Below, in pieces: positions 16,323-25,489 of a stretch of DNA of 64,000 nt (its first letter is position 1; each line of letters opens with the position of its first letter). Under the pieces are notes generated by a model. It saw only the letters and a program-made list of their open reading frames with translations, was not told the origin of the DNA and ran no database searches. Position numbers and translations under genes: made by a program. The stretch is from Flavobacterium oncorhynchi (GTDB lineage: Bacteria; Bacteroidota; Bacteroidia; Flavobacteriales; Flavobacteriaceae): NCBI RefSeq assembly GCF_002217355.1, contig NZ_MUHA01000001.1, positions 124,001 to 188,000 of the forward strand, read 5' to 3'.

Positions 16323-16745
16323 ATGGAAAATGTAAAAAGCTTGAATAAGTGGGCAAACTCGCACACTTATTTACCAGTAGATTTAGTACGTGTAATATTG
16401 GGGGTTTTCTTATTTATGAAAGGGGTTTCTTTTGTAACGAACGTTCAATATCTGCATGATTTGATTTCTCCAATAGATCGATTCGGAGGCGGAATGTTTC
16501 TTTTACATTATATCGCCCCCGCTCATATGATTGGAGGTATAATGATCTTTTTTGGGCTGCTTACCCGCTGGGCAATCGCCGCTCAATTACCAATACTATT
16601 TGGAGCAGTTCTTATCAATTTCATGGGACACATGCATTCTGAAAGCTTAGCTTTAGCAATCGTTGTATTGTTACTTTGCATATTTTTCTTGTTTTATGGC
16701 GGTGGAAAACACTCTGCTGACTATTATTTTAAAATGCAACAATAA
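16323..16745 (+). CDS. DoxX family membrane protein
   Basis: 140 aa with four predicted membrane helices (about 20-38, 60-80, 85-103 and 108-128). The DLVRVILGVFLFMKGVSF helix with its basic first turn, and the histidine pairs around LHYIAPAHMIGG and GHMHSE, are typical of the DoxX-like group. Members are often redox-linked membrane proteins, but the exact role is unsettled. The gene is followed by a strong hairpin at 16753-16787 and appears to be a single unit. Confidence 0.8.
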   Translation: MENVKSLNKWANSHTYLPVDLVRVILGVFLFMKGVSFVTNVQYLHDLISPIDRFGGGMFLLHYIAPAHMIGGIMIFFGLLTRWAIAAQLPILFGAVLINFMGHMHSESLALAIVVLLLCIFFLFYGGGKHSADYYFKMQQ

Positions 16746-16752
16746 TGTTTTA

Positions 16753-16790
16753 TTATCCTCAATTTAATAAAAATAAATTGAGGATAATTT
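16753..16790 (+). terminator. Probable terminator after the doxX-like gene
   Basis: TTATCCTCAATTTA (16753-16766) pairs perfectly over 14 bp with TAAATTGAGGATAA (16774-16787). Only a short T-run follows immediately, with a longer one at about 16799. Confidence 0.65.
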
Positions 16791-16864
16791 AATAAACCTT
16801 TTTTTAAGAAGTAATTAGCATTCTAAATTTCTTTTATTGTATTTTATGAACTAATTTCGCCCGC

Positions 16865-17212
16865 ATGAATTGGATTCGTAAAATTGTATTTTTTATATCA
16901 CTCTTGATTATTGGACTTTTTGCTGCTCAAGCAGAAAGCGCTGTGGTGCAAAAAATCGAAACTCAAAAAACGGATACCAATTTCGGTAAAGAAACACCAG
17001 ATTCGTCTGCATTTATTCAACCTCAGGCAGGTTATCAATTGGCCGCGAATATTAAACACACCAATTCTGGTGTAATAAAGTGGTTTGATTCTTTATTACT
17101 GGCTATTCCACACTATAGAATTGAAAAGCCAGCTTCAAACTTTGTCAATCAATTTTCTACTCAGAGCAAGAAAATCTTAATAATGCTCTACCCTTTCCAC
17201 TTTTTTTGGTAG
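16865..17212 (+). CDS. Small exported or membrane-anchored hypothetical protein
   Basis: 115 aa, family not recognised. Residues 1-23 are a signal peptide or anchor (basic MNWIRK, then a hydrophobic run ending FAAQAE). The rest is polar and Gln/Lys-rich, ending in a hydrophobic aromatic tail (IMLYPFHFFW) that could re-enter the membrane. Unlike a shadow frame, it has a plausible start 119 bases after the previous gene and no competing ORF. It may be co-transcribed with the gene at 17320. Function unknown. Confidence 0.5.
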   Translation: MNWIRKIVFFISLLIIGLFAAQAESAVVQKIETQKTDTNFGKETPDSSAFIQPQAGYQLAANIKHTNSGVIKWFDSLLLAIPHYRIEKPASNFVNQFSTQSKKILIMLYPFHFFW

Positions 17213-17319
17213 TATACTTATGAAACTTTAAGGAAGATTTTTTTCTTCTCGCACTCGTAAACCGTTTTCGTTCAGGAAAACCGTTTATAATTTCATGTAT
17301 TTATCAAATTTTAAAAGAA

Positions 17320-17790
17320 ATGGACACAAGTATTACAATAATAGGCATTGTGATTGCGATCATAGTTGCCGTACCAGTATATTTTTCTGCACGATCAAGC
17401 GCAGCGAACAAATCAAAAATTTTAGACATAAAAAAGAAGTTCAATCCAACTCATCCCGAAGATTTTGATTTAACGGAATCACAAAACAACAAAACACTTA
17501 CAATAGATCAAAAAAACCGAAAGTTTATTTTAATGAACTTCAATCCTAACCAACAGGAATCGATTTTTGTTGACTTAAAAAGTGTATCATCATGCAAGTT
17601 AGTTTTAACCACTGAAGGCAATTCAGAAACCATTGTTAAAATTGATTTTGAATTTCAGGATAAAGAAACTTCTAAAAAAATTACAATTCCATTCTATGAT
17701 TTTGACGATGACCGCATTAAACAGATAAGCGTATACCAAGATCATATGTTTGCAAAAAAATGGCTTAAAATCATTCAGGATTCTATTTAA
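17320..17790 (+). CDS. Single-TM hypothetical protein
   Basis: 156 aa with one N-terminal membrane helix (about 5-24, IIGIVIAIIVAVPVYFSA), a short basic stretch, and a beta-rich cytoplasmic-type domain of about 120 residues (LTIDQKNRKFILMNF, SIFVDLKSVSSCKLVL, ISVYQDHMFAKKWLKII). The domain layout resembles small proteins with a pleckstrin-like or DUF-type sheet, but I cannot name a family. A hairpin with one mismatch (17259-17286) lies in its leader. A terminator-like stem follows at 17811. Confidence 0.6.
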   Translation: MDTSITIIGIVIAIIVAVPVYFSARSSAANKSKILDIKKKFNPTHPEDFDLTESQNNKTLTIDQKNRKFILMNFNPNQQESIFVDLKSVSSCKLVLTTEGNSETIVKIDFEFQDKETSKKITIPFYDFDDDRIKQISVYQDHMFAKKWLKIIQDSI

Positions 17791-17810
17791 TGTTAGTTAT
17801 TTAATTCAGT

Positions 17811-17843
17811 AAAGGGAGGCTCATTATGAGTCTCCTTTTTTTT
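17811..17843 (+). terminator. Terminator before the hemN promoter
   Basis: AAAGGGAGGCTCAT followed by TATGAGTCTCCTTTT forms an imperfect stem (17811-17838) with a T-run. It separates the hypothetical gene from the hemN control region. Confidence 0.7.
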
Positions 17844-17852
17844 GATCGATAC

Positions 17853-17866
17853 ATGACATTTGTCAT
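17853..17866. promoter_or_regulatory. Fnr-type box upstream of hemN (site 1)
   Basis: ATGACATTTGTCAT is a 14-bp palindrome except at the two central bases. It matches two other sites in this window (25490 and 27996). Its centre is about 40.5 bases before the start inferred from the TAACTTTG box at 17889-17896, the spacing of a class II Crp/Fnr activator site. Confidence 0.75.
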
Positions 17867-17888
17867 TTTACATCTACTTATCAATAAC

Positions 17889-17896
17889 TAACTTTG
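17889..17896 (+). promoter_or_regulatory. Predicted hemN -7 box (TAACTTTG)
   Basis: It fits TAnnTTTG and would start transcription near 17900, 17 bases before the ATG. No -33 TTG is present at the expected place, as expected for an activator-dependent promoter. Confidence 0.55.
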
Positions 17897-17916
17897 GGGG
17901 AAAATAAATTTGTCTT

Positions 17917-19281
17917 ATGAAAATTTCACTAACCCAGAAGTACAATGTACCAGGCCCTAGATATACAAGTTACCCAACTGTTCCTTATTGGAACGAGTCT
18001 GCCTTTACTGTAGAACAATGGAAGTCTTCTTTTCAAAAATCCTTCTCAGAAAGTAATTCACAAAACGGAATAAGTTTGTACCTGCATCTGCCATTCTGCG
18101 AAAGCATGTGTACCTTTTGCGGCTGTAACAAAAGAATTACAAAAAATCATTCTGTTGAGGAGATATACATAAGTGCAATTTTAAAAGAATGGAGATTATA
18201 CTGTGAGTTGCTTCCTGAAAAACCTTTCATTAAAGAAATTCATCTAGGCGGCGGTACTCCAACCTTTTTTTCTACCGAAAATTTAGAACATTTAATTAAT
18301 GGTATTTTTAAATTAGCCGACAAAGCTGATAATTATGAATTTAGCTTTGAAGGACATCCTAATAATACTACCTACGAGCAATTAAAAAAACTATATGATT
18401 TAGGCTTCCGCCGAGTTAGTTTTGGTGTTCAGGATTATGCCGAAAAAGTACAAAAAGCAATACATCGTATACAACCTTTTCATAATGTAGCAAAAGTTAC
18501 TTTTTGGGCAAAAGAAATTGGCTATAAATCTATCGGACACGATATTATCTTTGGTCTGCCTTTTCAAACTGTTGAAGACGTTATTGATACGGTTGAAAAA
18601 ACAAATTCATTAAAACCAGACCGTTTGGCGTTTTACAGCTATGCTCATGTGCCTTGGATAAAAGGAAACGGACAACGTGGCTTTAATGAAGAAAACCTGC
18701 CTAAAGACGCTGAGAAAAGACAATTATATGAAACTGGAAAACAATTGCTTTCTGCCAACGGTTATCATGAAATTGGTATGGATCACTTTGCTTTGTCTTC
18801 TGACAGTTTATTTCACGCCGCGCATAATAAAAAAATGCATCGAAACTTTATGGGATACAGTGCATCTAAAACGCAGCTTATGATAGGCTTAGGAGTTTCA
18901 TCTATCAGTGACAGCTGGTATAGTTTTGCTCAAAACACGAAAAGTCTTGAAGAATATTACCGAATTTTAAGGGAAGATCAACTGCCAATAGTAAAAGGAC
19001 ATATTTTAAATGATGAAGATTTAATTATTAGAAAACACATCTTAAACCTTACTTGCGATCTTGAAACTTCATGGAGTAACGAATCACTTTACTTTAAAGA
19101 ATTACCGGCAGTATTATTAGATCTTGAAGAAATTGAGAAAGACAAATTAATTGTAATTGAAGAAAATAAACTAAAAATTACTGAAGCTGGAAGACCATTT
19201 GTTCGTAATATCTGTATGGCTTTTGATTTACATTTAAAAAGAAAATCTCCTGAGACTAATTTATTCTCAATGACGGTTTAA
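17917..19281 (+). CDS. hemN: Oxygen-independent coproporphyrinogen III dehydrogenase (radical SAM)
   Basis: 454 aa. The radical-SAM cluster motif is C61-x3-C65-x2-C68, followed by C70 as in true HemN (CESMCTFCGC). GGGTPT (111-116) binds SAM. The N-terminal PGPRYTSYPTVPYW and the C-terminal HemN domain (about 360-450) mark a genuine HemN rather than the HemW chaperone. It decarboxylates coproporphyrinogen III without oxygen in haem synthesis, which fits the neighbouring high-affinity oxidase operon. A Fnr-type box sits upstream, so induction at low oxygen is likely. The gene converges on safE, with only a weak 7-bp stem between them (19286-19310). Confidence 0.95.
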   Translation: MKISLTQKYNVPGPRYTSYPTVPYWNESAFTVEQWKSSFQKSFSESNSQNGISLYLHLPFCESMCTFCGCNKRITKNHSVEEIYISAILKEWRLYCELLPEKPFIKEIHLGGGTPTFFSTENLEHLINGIFKLADKADNYEFSFEGHPNNTTYEQLKKLYDLGFRRVSFGVQDYAEKVQKAIHRIQPFHNVAKVTFWAKEIGYKSIGHDIIFGLPFQTVEDVIDTVEKTNSLKPDRLAFYSYAHVPWIKGNGQRGFNEENLPKDAEKRQLYETGKQLLSANGYHEIGMDHFALSSDSLFHAAHNKKMHRNFMGYSASKTQLMIGLGVSSISDSWYSFAQNTKSLEEYYRILREDQLPIVKGHILNDEDLIIRKHILNLTCDLETSWSNESLYFKELPAVLLDLEEIEKDKLIVIEENKLKITEAGRPFVRNICMAFDLHLKRKSPETNLFSMTV

Positions 19282-19320
19282 AAAATATCAAACTTAAGGG
19301 AAATTTGATAGAAGAAAGTT

Positions 19321-20022
19321 TTAATGACAATTTGGAGTTGCCTGAACAAACAAATTCATATTTGAAGGAGATAAATAAGGAATTCCTAACCCTAAACCTC
19401 TCAAAATAAACAATGCTCCAATTATTACTGCAACATAAGGAATTGCTTTTTGAATTTTGTTTCTAAAAGGTAATTTTAGTAATGAGTTAATATAAACTAC
19501 AACTGTCATTAAAGGAATAGTTCCTAATCCATACAGCAGCATATACAACACACCTAGTCCTGCGCTCTGCATGGCAATTGCACCAAACAAGGCAACATAA
19601 ACCATTCCGCATGGTAAAAAGCCATTTAATAAACCAATAGTAAAAAGAGACTTGTAACTTTTCTTTTTAAACTGGCTTCCCAGGCTCGATTTTATATTTG
19701 AAATAATTTTATATACTGGTTTCGAAAAATTGTATTTAGCAAATACTTTTTCTGGAATTAGAACGATTAAGATCATTGCAACACCAATAAAAATTGACAT
19801 ATTTTGCTGCATTCCGGCAAGAAAAAAACCTCTCCCTAACAGTCCAAAAACCAATCCGATTGTGGCGTAAGCAGATAATCGTCCTAAATGATAAGTAATA
19901 ATCTGCGCTGCCTTCTTAGTTTCATTGTTATGATCTACTGGAAGCATCATCGCTATTGGTCCGCACATTCCAACACAATGCAGACTGCTTATAAGGCCAA
20001 ATATTAGAGCAGAAAATAACAT
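19321..20022 (-). CDS. Sulfite exporter TauE/SafE-like (DsbD/UreH-type) membrane protein of the cco operon
   Basis: 233 aa, about six membrane helices in two halves. Each half carries a proline-cysteine motif: HCVGMCGP near residues 15-22 and GFLPCGMVYVALFG in the middle. This is the COG2836 arrangement related to DsbD and HupE/UreH. In many bacteria such a gene ends the cbb3 oxidase cluster, and a role in copper or redox supply for oxidase assembly has been proposed. It is the last gene of the cco operon here, 7 bases after fixH. Sulfite export is unlikely despite the family name. Confidence 0.8.
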   Translation of the reverse strand: MLFSALIFGLISSLHCVGMCGPIAMMLPVDHNNETKKAAQIITYHLGRLSAYATIGLVFGLLGRGFFLAGMQQNMSIFIGVAMILIVLIPEKVFAKYNFSKPVYKIISNIKSSLGSQFKKKSYKSLFTIGLLNGFLPCGMVYVALFGAIAMQSAGLGVLYMLLYGLGTIPLMTVVVYINSLLKLPFRNKIQKAIPYVAVIIGALFILRGLGLGIPYLSPSNMNLFVQATPNCH

Positions 20023-20029
20023 TTTATGA

Positions 20030-20479
20030 TTAATTTACGTAGATAACTTCTTTTGTCAGGTATTTTTTCCCTTCGTACTGCCACTCCATATTAACATCCC
20101 AACGTCCTTTTATTAATTTTTTCTGCGGAATCAACAATGAAGAATTTGTTAAAGCAATTTGAGTATCAAAATCAAATTTTTTATTTGAAGGTCTATATAA
20201 TAAAACATTCCCTTTTACTTTACTACTTTCAAAGTTCGTAGGAAAGGTAACCTGTACACCATCTTGACTATATTTAATAGACGGCTTATACTGCAAATCA
20301 TGTGCATTTTGAATTCTTGCCATTTCTTCTTGAAAATGAGTATCATGCTTGTAATACTCTTCTACAACCAAATCATTATCATATTTACTATTTGATTGTA
20401 CTTCGAAAACAAAGTATAATATAAATGTCATAAACAATGCAAATGCAATGACAATTCCAGTTCCCCAATTAATTTTCAT
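20030..20479 (-). CDS. FixH family protein
   Basis: 149 aa. One N-terminal membrane helix (residues 6-28, TGIVIAFALFMTFILYFVFE) anchors a periplasmic immunoglobulin-like domain with VTFPTNF, NVLLYRPSNKKFDF and a C-terminal GRWDVNMEWQYEGKKY strand pair. FixH works with the FixG/FixI/FixS set in assembling cbb3-type cytochrome oxidase, probably in copper handling. It lies between ccoG and safE with short gaps (15 and 7 bases), so it is clearly in the operon. Confidence 0.85.
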   Translation of the reverse strand: MKINWGTGIVIAFALFMTFILYFVFEVQSNSKYDNDLVVEEYYKHDTHFQEEMARIQNAHDLQYKPSIKYSQDGVQVTFPTNFESSKVKGNVLLYRPSNKKFDFDTQIALTNSSLLIPQKKLIKGRWDVNMEWQYEGKKYLTKEVIYVN

Positions 20480-20494
20480 GATACTTGTCTTTAT

Positions 20495-21913
20495 TTAGTT
20501 AAAACTTCTTGGTCCTAAGAAATTTGTATTCGTTGTTTCAAGTAATTCGGTACCATTATAGACACCAATTTTCACTTTGGTTTTGTCACTTTCTAACAAT
20601 ACTTCATTTATTTCAATAAATAAGGTTCCTTGCGAAATTCCTTCTTTTGGAACTTTAAAATGTTGTTTTCCTACGTTTCTAATTTCTCCTTTTTGATCGA
20701 TTAACTCAAAATGAATATCATTGTAATCTTTCATTGTTTTGTTAACAATCTTGTAGGTATAAACATTGCTGATTTTATCTCCTTTATGTTGAAAAAGCTG
20801 TCCAGGTAAACGTAAAACAACTGCTTGAACATTTGTTCTTAAAAATAGCATTCCAACAAAAATACTCAATAAAATAAACAGTACAGCGGTATAACCTTTC
20901 ATTCTTGCTGTGAACTTAAAAGGCTCTTTTTTAGCAATCTCATCTTCAGAAGCATAACGAATAAGTCCTTTAGGCAATCCTACACTTTCCATAATATGAT
21001 CACACTCATCTATACAAGCAGTACAATTTGTGCATTCAAGCTGAGTTCCGTTTCTAATATCAATACCCATTGGGCATACATGAACGCATTGAAGACAATC
21101 AATACAATCACCTTTTCCTGTCAGTGCTCTGTCTTCTTTTTTATTGAATTTGGCTCTTCCATTTTCTTTTTCACCTCGTACGAAATCATACGCAACATTT
21201 ATTGATTTATTATCTAATAAAACACCTTGTAATCGTCCGTAAGGACAGGCAATAATACAAACCTGTTCACGAAACCACACAAAAACGAAATAAAAAACTC
21301 CGGTAAAAATAAGAAGTGCTATAAAATTGCTTGCTTGTTTAACAGGTCCTTGTTCAACCATTAAAAATAAAGCATCGGAGCCAACTAAATACGCAAGAAA
21401 TACATTTGCTATACCAAAAGAGATTAAAAAGAAAATAGTCCATTTAACAACTCTTTTTCTAATTTTTTCTGCATTCCACTCTTGCCTTGCTAAACGAGAC
21501 TGTGCACCACGATCTCCGTCAATCCAATACTCGATTCGGCGAAATACCATTTCTAAAAAAATAGTTTGAGGACATATCCATCCACAAAAAATTCGTCCAA
21601 AAACTACTGTAAACAAAATAACAAATACAACACCGACAAGTATTGAAATAACGAAAAGGTAGAAATCCTGGGGCCAAAAGGGAAATCCGAAAATATTAAA
21701 ACGACGTTCAAGTATGTTGAACATCATAAATTGGTTTCCGTTTACTTTGATAAACGGATTAACAATTAAAATAGTCAGTAAAATGTAACTGACTATTTTT
21801 CTGTAGTTATAAAATTTACCAGACGGTTTCTTAGGGAATATAAATTTCCTGTTACCGCCTTCATCTATAGTTCCAATGGTATCTCTAAAAGCTTCGTCTG
21901 GTAAATTTGACAT
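20495..21913 (-). CDS. ccoG: Cytochrome oxidase accessory protein CcoG (FixG/RdxA)
   Basis: 472 aa. Several membrane helices carry CGWICPQT and CIIACPYGR on the cytoplasmic side, followed by a two-cluster ferredoxin domain (CIDCLQCVHVCP and CTNCTACIDEC). A last helix and a periplasmic Ig-like domain (about 375-470) complete the protein. CcoG reduces Cu(II) to Cu(I) for cbb3 oxidase assembly in studied species. All cluster cysteines are present. The gene sits 11 bases after ccoP. Confidence 0.93.
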   Translation of the reverse strand: MSNLPDEAFRDTIGTIDEGGNRKFIFPKKPSGKFYNYRKIVSYILLTILIVNPFIKVNGNQFMMFNILERRFNIFGFPFWPQDFYLFVISILVGVVFVILFTVVFGRIFCGWICPQTIFLEMVFRRIEYWIDGDRGAQSRLARQEWNAEKIRKRVVKWTIFFLISFGIANVFLAYLVGSDALFLMVEQGPVKQASNFIALLIFTGVFYFVFVWFREQVCIIACPYGRLQGVLLDNKSINVAYDFVRGEKENGRAKFNKKEDRALTGKGDCIDCLQCVHVCPMGIDIRNGTQLECTNCTACIDECDHIMESVGLPKGLIRYASEDEIAKKEPFKFTARMKGYTAVLFILLSIFVGMLFLRTNVQAVVLRLPGQLFQHKGDKISNVYTYKIVNKTMKDYNDIHFELIDQKGEIRNVGKQHFKVPKEGISQGTLFIEINEVLLESDKTKVKIGVYNGTELLETTNTNFLGPRSFN

Positions 21914-21924
21914 GATATTCTAAA

Positions 21925-22863
21925 TTATTTTTTAACTTCTGTGGTATCTTTTGGTGTATTTGCTGCAGTATCTGCTTGAGGAGCACCTTCTCCTGCCCAG
22001 ACTTCGCCTTCAGCTTCTTTTGGGTCTTTTGGATTACTTCCCTGCAATGATAAAATGTAGCTGGCAACCTTTTGAATTTCTTTTGGTTTAAGAGTTCCTT
22101 TCCAAGCGATCATTCCTTTACCGTCACGACCTCCATTTGTAATGGTATGAAATATTTCTTTGATTCCTCCCCCTAAAATCCAATGATTATCTGTTAAGTT
22201 TGGACCAATCTGCCCTCCACCATCTGCTCTATGACAAGCTGCACAATTTGTTGTAAAGATCTCTTTTCCGGCATCTAAACTAGGTGCATCTGTAAGCAAT
22301 ACAACTGTTTTTTCATCCATCAAATCTGGAGCAGTTTTCATATATTCTTCGACATCAATTTTTGCCTGAGCCATTTCTTTTTTAAGCTCCATTTCTTGAT
22401 CATCAGCTCCTAAAACATCATAACGAACTACATAAAGTACTCCAAAAATGATACAGATGTAGAATAAATAAACCCACCATGGCGGTAAATTATTATCAAG
22501 TTCTTTAATACCGTCATAATCGTGATCTAGTAATAAATCTGCTTCTTTAGACATTGGCACTGTCTTAGTAAGTTTATGCATTAAGTCTTTGTACCAAGTA
22601 CTTTCCTTAAGACTCAAACTGCTTTCATACTCTGCTTTTGCTTTTTCTTCAGGAGACATTAATTGATACATGATACGATTTACTGCACTAAGCGTAATTT
22701 CGATTGCAATCAAAATAAATAGAAATACAAACAAAAAGACAGATACCATTGGGTATTTAATAAACGCTGGTTTATCGCCTGAATCTATAAAATACTCCAT
22801 CAAAGCGAAAACGATGAAAAAAATCAACGGTACTCTAACATATACTGGGAAAAACTTTTTCAT
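21925..22863 (-). CDS. ccoP: cbb3-type cytochrome c oxidase subunit III, single-haem form
   Basis: 312 aa. Two N-terminal helices (about 10-26 and 40-60) and a third (about 130-148) anchor one cytochrome c domain with C207-A-A-C210-H211 and a downstream Met in MIAWKGTL. Proteobacterial CcoP carries two haem c groups; this one has a single site, the usual Bacteroidota form. An N-terminal extension with two extra helices is also lineage-typical. The tail is Pro/Ala/Thr-rich. CcoP passes electrons to the CcoN-CcoO core. It follows ccoQ with a one-base gap. Confidence 0.92.
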   Translation of the reverse strand: MKKFFPVYVRVPLIFFIVFALMEYFIDSGDKPAFIKYPMVSVFLFVFLFILIAIEITLSAVNRIMYQLMSPEEKAKAEYESSLSLKESTWYKDLMHKLTKTVPMSKEADLLLDHDYDGIKELDNNLPPWWVYLFYICIIFGVLYVVRYDVLGADDQEMELKKEMAQAKIDVEEYMKTAPDLMDEKTVVLLTDAPSLDAGKEIFTTNCAACHRADGGGQIGPNLTDNHWILGGGIKEIFHTITNGGRDGKGMIAWKGTLKPKEIQKVASYILSLQGSNPKDPKEAEGEVWAGEGAPQADTAANTPKDTTEVKK

Positions 22864-22864
22864 T

Positions 22865-23053
22865 TTATCTATCTTTTGAAATTAAATTATCTTCTAAAGG
22901 TATTTGGCTCATTTCTTGAATTTTATCTTTTTTATAAGAGAATACCCAAAAGCCTAATCCTACGAAAAAGAAAAAGAAAATCAAGAGAGAAAGAATCGGG
23001 TAAATTTCTATACCCGATATCGTTTCCATATTGTGTTTTATTTGTTCAAACAT
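22865..23053 (-). CDS. ccoQ: CcoQ/FixQ-like small subunit
   Basis: 62 aa with one membrane helix (about 18-40, ILSLLIFFFFFVGLGFWVFS) followed by a basic turn (YKKDK) and an acidic tail. Size, topology and position between ccoNO and ccoP match the CcoQ subunit, which stabilises the cbb3 complex. Sequence conservation in this family is low, so the assignment leans on context. Confidence 0.8.
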   Translation of the reverse strand: MFEQIKHNMETISGIEIYPILSLLIFFFFFVGLGFWVFSYKKDKIQEMSQIPLEDNLISKDR

Positions 23054-23060
23054 AATGCTG

Positions 23061-25247
23061 TTATTTAGAAGTTTCTTTTACTTTAATATCAGTACCAAGT
23101 CTTTGAATGTAAGCAATCAAAGCAACGATTTCTCTTTCATTCATCGGAATAAATTTTTCACCTTTAGCTTCTGCTTTTTTCCTGCTGTCTTCATAACTTT
23201 TTACAAAATCAGGATCGCTTTCTAAACTTTTTTCAATTTTAACCGCCTGTTCTCTTAAAGTTCTTTGTGCATTTGCAACTTCCTCTTCTGTGTATGGTAC
23301 ACCAAGCGAAATCATTGCTTTCATTTTCTTTTGAGTTAATGAAATATCCATTGGCTCATTATCAAACAACCACTTGTAACCTGGCATTATCGATCCAGCA
23401 GAAGTACTTTGCGGATTCCACATATGATTAAAGTGCCAGTTATCATTATACTTACCACCAACTCTTAATAAATCTGGACCTGTACGTTTTGATCCCCATA
23501 AGAACGGATGATCATAAACAAACTCTCCTGCTTTTGCTTGTACTCCATAACGCTCAACTTCACTTCTAAATGGTCGAACTGATTGTGAGTGACAACCTAC
23601 ACAACCTTCTCTGATATACAGATCACGTCCTTCAAGTTCTAATGGTGTATAAGGTTTTACACTTGAAATTGTTGGTATATTAGATTTTACCATAATGGTT
23701 GGTACAATTTGAATAATACCTCCAATTAAAATTGCTATTGTAGCCAAAATTGTTAATTGAATTGGTTTTCTTTCTAACCAAGAATGGAATTTTTCCCCAT
23801 TAAGTCTTCCGCTGCTGATTTTTTGCAACGCTGGAGCTTGAGCCAATTCATCTTCAATTGTCTGACCAGCTTTTACAGTCATTATGATATTGTAAACCAA
23901 AGTCAACATACCAATTAGGTATAAACTTCCTCCAATTGCTCTCATCCAATACATTGGCATAATTGCAGTTACTGTTTCAAGGAAATTTCCATATGTTAAT
24001 GTACCATCTGGATTAAATTGTTTCCACATTGAAGCTTGTTGAAAACCTGCTACATATAATGGAATTGTATATACTATAATACCTAATGTACCAATCCAGA
24101 AATGGAAATTTGCTAATTTCTTAGAGAATAAATCTGATTTTGTCATTCGAGGAATCAACCAATAAATGATACCAAAAGACATAAATCCGTTCCAAGCTAA
24201 TGCACCAACGTGTACGTGAGCAACGATCCAGTCCGTATAATGCGCAATAGCATTTACATTTTTAAGAGATAACATCGGTCCTTCAAAAGTTGCCATACCA
24301 TAACCTGTAATAGCTACTACAAAGAATTTTAAAACTGGTTCTTCACGAACTTTATCCCAAGCCCCTCTTAATGTTAACAATCCGTTGATCATACCTCCCC
24401 ATGATGGAGCAATTAACATTACTGAGAATGCAACACCTAAATTTTGAGCCCAGTTAGGTAATGCTGAGTATAATAAGTGGTGAGGTCCAGCCCAGATGTA
24501 AATAAAGATTAAAGACCAAAAGTGAATAATCGACAATCTATAAGAGTATACTGGACGATTTGCTACTTTAGGCACGAAATAATACATTAATCCTAAAAAT
24601 GGCGTTGTCAAGAAAAATGCAACTGCATTGTGACCGTACCACCATTGCACTAAGGCATCTTGTACACCAGCATAAACAGAATAACTTTTTAATGCTGAAA
24701 CCGGAATTTCAATATTGTTAAAAATATGAAGAACTGCAACAGTTACAAACGTAGCCAAGTAAAACCAAATAGCTACATATAAGTGACGTTCCCTGCGTCG
24801 CAGCATTGTACCTATCATATTGATTCCCATTACTACCCAAATAAGCGCTATGGCAATATCTATAGGCCACTCAAGCTCAGCATATTCTTTTGAAGAAGTA
24901 TAGCCTAATGGCAATGTAATTGCAGCGGCTACGATAATTAACTGCCAGCCCCAAAAATGTAAGTTACTTAAAAAGTCACTAAACATTCTGGCTTTAAGCA
25001 ATCTCTGCATAGAATAATACATTCCGGCAAAAAAGGCATTTCCAACAAATGCAAAAATAACGGCATTGGTGTGTAATGGTCTTAAACGTCCATAACTAAG
25101 CCACGATATCCCATCTGTCAAATTGGGAAAAAGGTACATGACCGCTAAGGTCAGCCCCACTAACATACCCACTACTCCAAAAAGGATGGTGGCGTAAATG
25201 AATTTTTTTACAATTTTGTTGTCGTAATAAAACTGTTCCATTTCCAT
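23061..25247 (-). CDS. ccoNO: Fused cbb3-type cytochrome c oxidase subunits I and II
   Basis: 728 aa. Residues 1-500 are the CcoN haem-copper core with about 12 helices, including RPLHTNAVIFAFVGNAFFAG and the metal-ligand segments WWYGHNAVAFFLT and HVHVGALAW. From about 505 a membrane-anchored CcoO domain follows with one haem c site, C549-V-G-C552-H553 (REGCVGCHSQ). Separate ccoN and ccoO genes are the rule in Proteobacteria; the fusion is characteristic of Bacteroidota. The complex reduces oxygen at very low concentration and pumps protons. It lies 2 bases after ccoS. Confidence 0.95.
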   Translation of the reverse strand: MEMEQFYYDNKIVKKFIYATILFGVVGMLVGLTLAVMYLFPNLTDGISWLSYGRLRPLHTNAVIFAFVGNAFFAGMYYSMQRLLKARMFSDFLSNLHFWGWQLIIVAAAITLPLGYTSSKEYAELEWPIDIAIALIWVVMGINMIGTMLRRRERHLYVAIWFYLATFVTVAVLHIFNNIEIPVSALKSYSVYAGVQDALVQWWYGHNAVAFFLTTPFLGLMYYFVPKVANRPVYSYRLSIIHFWSLIFIYIWAGPHHLLYSALPNWAQNLGVAFSVMLIAPSWGGMINGLLTLRGAWDKVREEPVLKFFVVAITGYGMATFEGPMLSLKNVNAIAHYTDWIVAHVHVGALAWNGFMSFGIIYWLIPRMTKSDLFSKKLANFHFWIGTLGIIVYTIPLYVAGFQQASMWKQFNPDGTLTYGNFLETVTAIMPMYWMRAIGGSLYLIGMLTLVYNIIMTVKAGQTIEDELAQAPALQKISSGRLNGEKFHSWLERKPIQLTILATIAILIGGIIQIVPTIMVKSNIPTISSVKPYTPLELEGRDLYIREGCVGCHSQSVRPFRSEVERYGVQAKAGEFVYDHPFLWGSKRTGPDLLRVGGKYNDNWHFNHMWNPQSTSAGSIMPGYKWLFDNEPMDISLTQKKMKAMISLGVPYTEEEVANAQRTLREQAVKIEKSLESDPDFVKSYEDSRKKAEAKGEKFIPMNEREIVALIAYIQRLGTDIKVKETSK

Positions 25248-25249
25248 AA

Positions 25250-25441
25250 TTATACTTGTTTTTCTTCTATTGGTGAATTATTATTTTGGGAAGTAATTTT
25301 GGTTTCGTCGTCAAAAAGAATTCTGACCGAAGGCGTATAATCGTCATCATACTGTCCTGATTTGACAGCTGCGATAAAAGCAATAAAGAAACATATTGCT
25401 ACGAAAATACTCACTGAAATTAATAGATAAATAACACTCAT
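25250..25441 (-). CDS. ccoS: cbb3-type cytochrome oxidase assembly protein CcoS
   Basis: 63 aa. One membrane helix (about 4-26, LLISVSIFVAICFFIAFIAA) is followed by the family signature AVKSGQYDDDYTPSVRILFDDE. CcoS is needed to insert haem and copper into the catalytic subunit. It is the first gene of the operon and lies 49 bases downstream of a Fnr-type box at 25490, with a TAATTTTG -7 box between them. The tail is polar and Gln/Asn-rich. Confidence 0.9.
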   Translation of the reverse strand: MSVIYLLISVSIFVAICFFIAFIAAVKSGQYDDDYTPSVRILFDDETKITSQNNNSPIEEKQV

Positions 25442-25459
25442 ACCGTAAATTTATGTTAA

Positions 25460-25467
25460 CAAAATTA
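25460..25467 (-). promoter_or_regulatory. Predicted -7 box of the cco operon
   Basis: Read on the minus strand it is TAATTTTG, a full match to TAnnTTTG. Transcription would begin near 25456, 15 bases before the ccoS ATG and about 40.5 bases from the centre of the Fnr-type box. Confidence 0.6.
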
Positions 25468-25489
25468 ATAGGTTACCTGCGTGTAAAAT

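Noticed and set aside
17259-17286. Hairpin AAACCGTTTTC / GAAAACCGTTT as a riboswitch
   Set aside because: It is one stem with a mismatch and no conserved core; at most a weak terminator.
19286-19310. Intrinsic terminator between hemN and safE
   Set aside because: The stem is only 7 bp of A/T-rich sequence with no clear T-run, so it was left out of the features.
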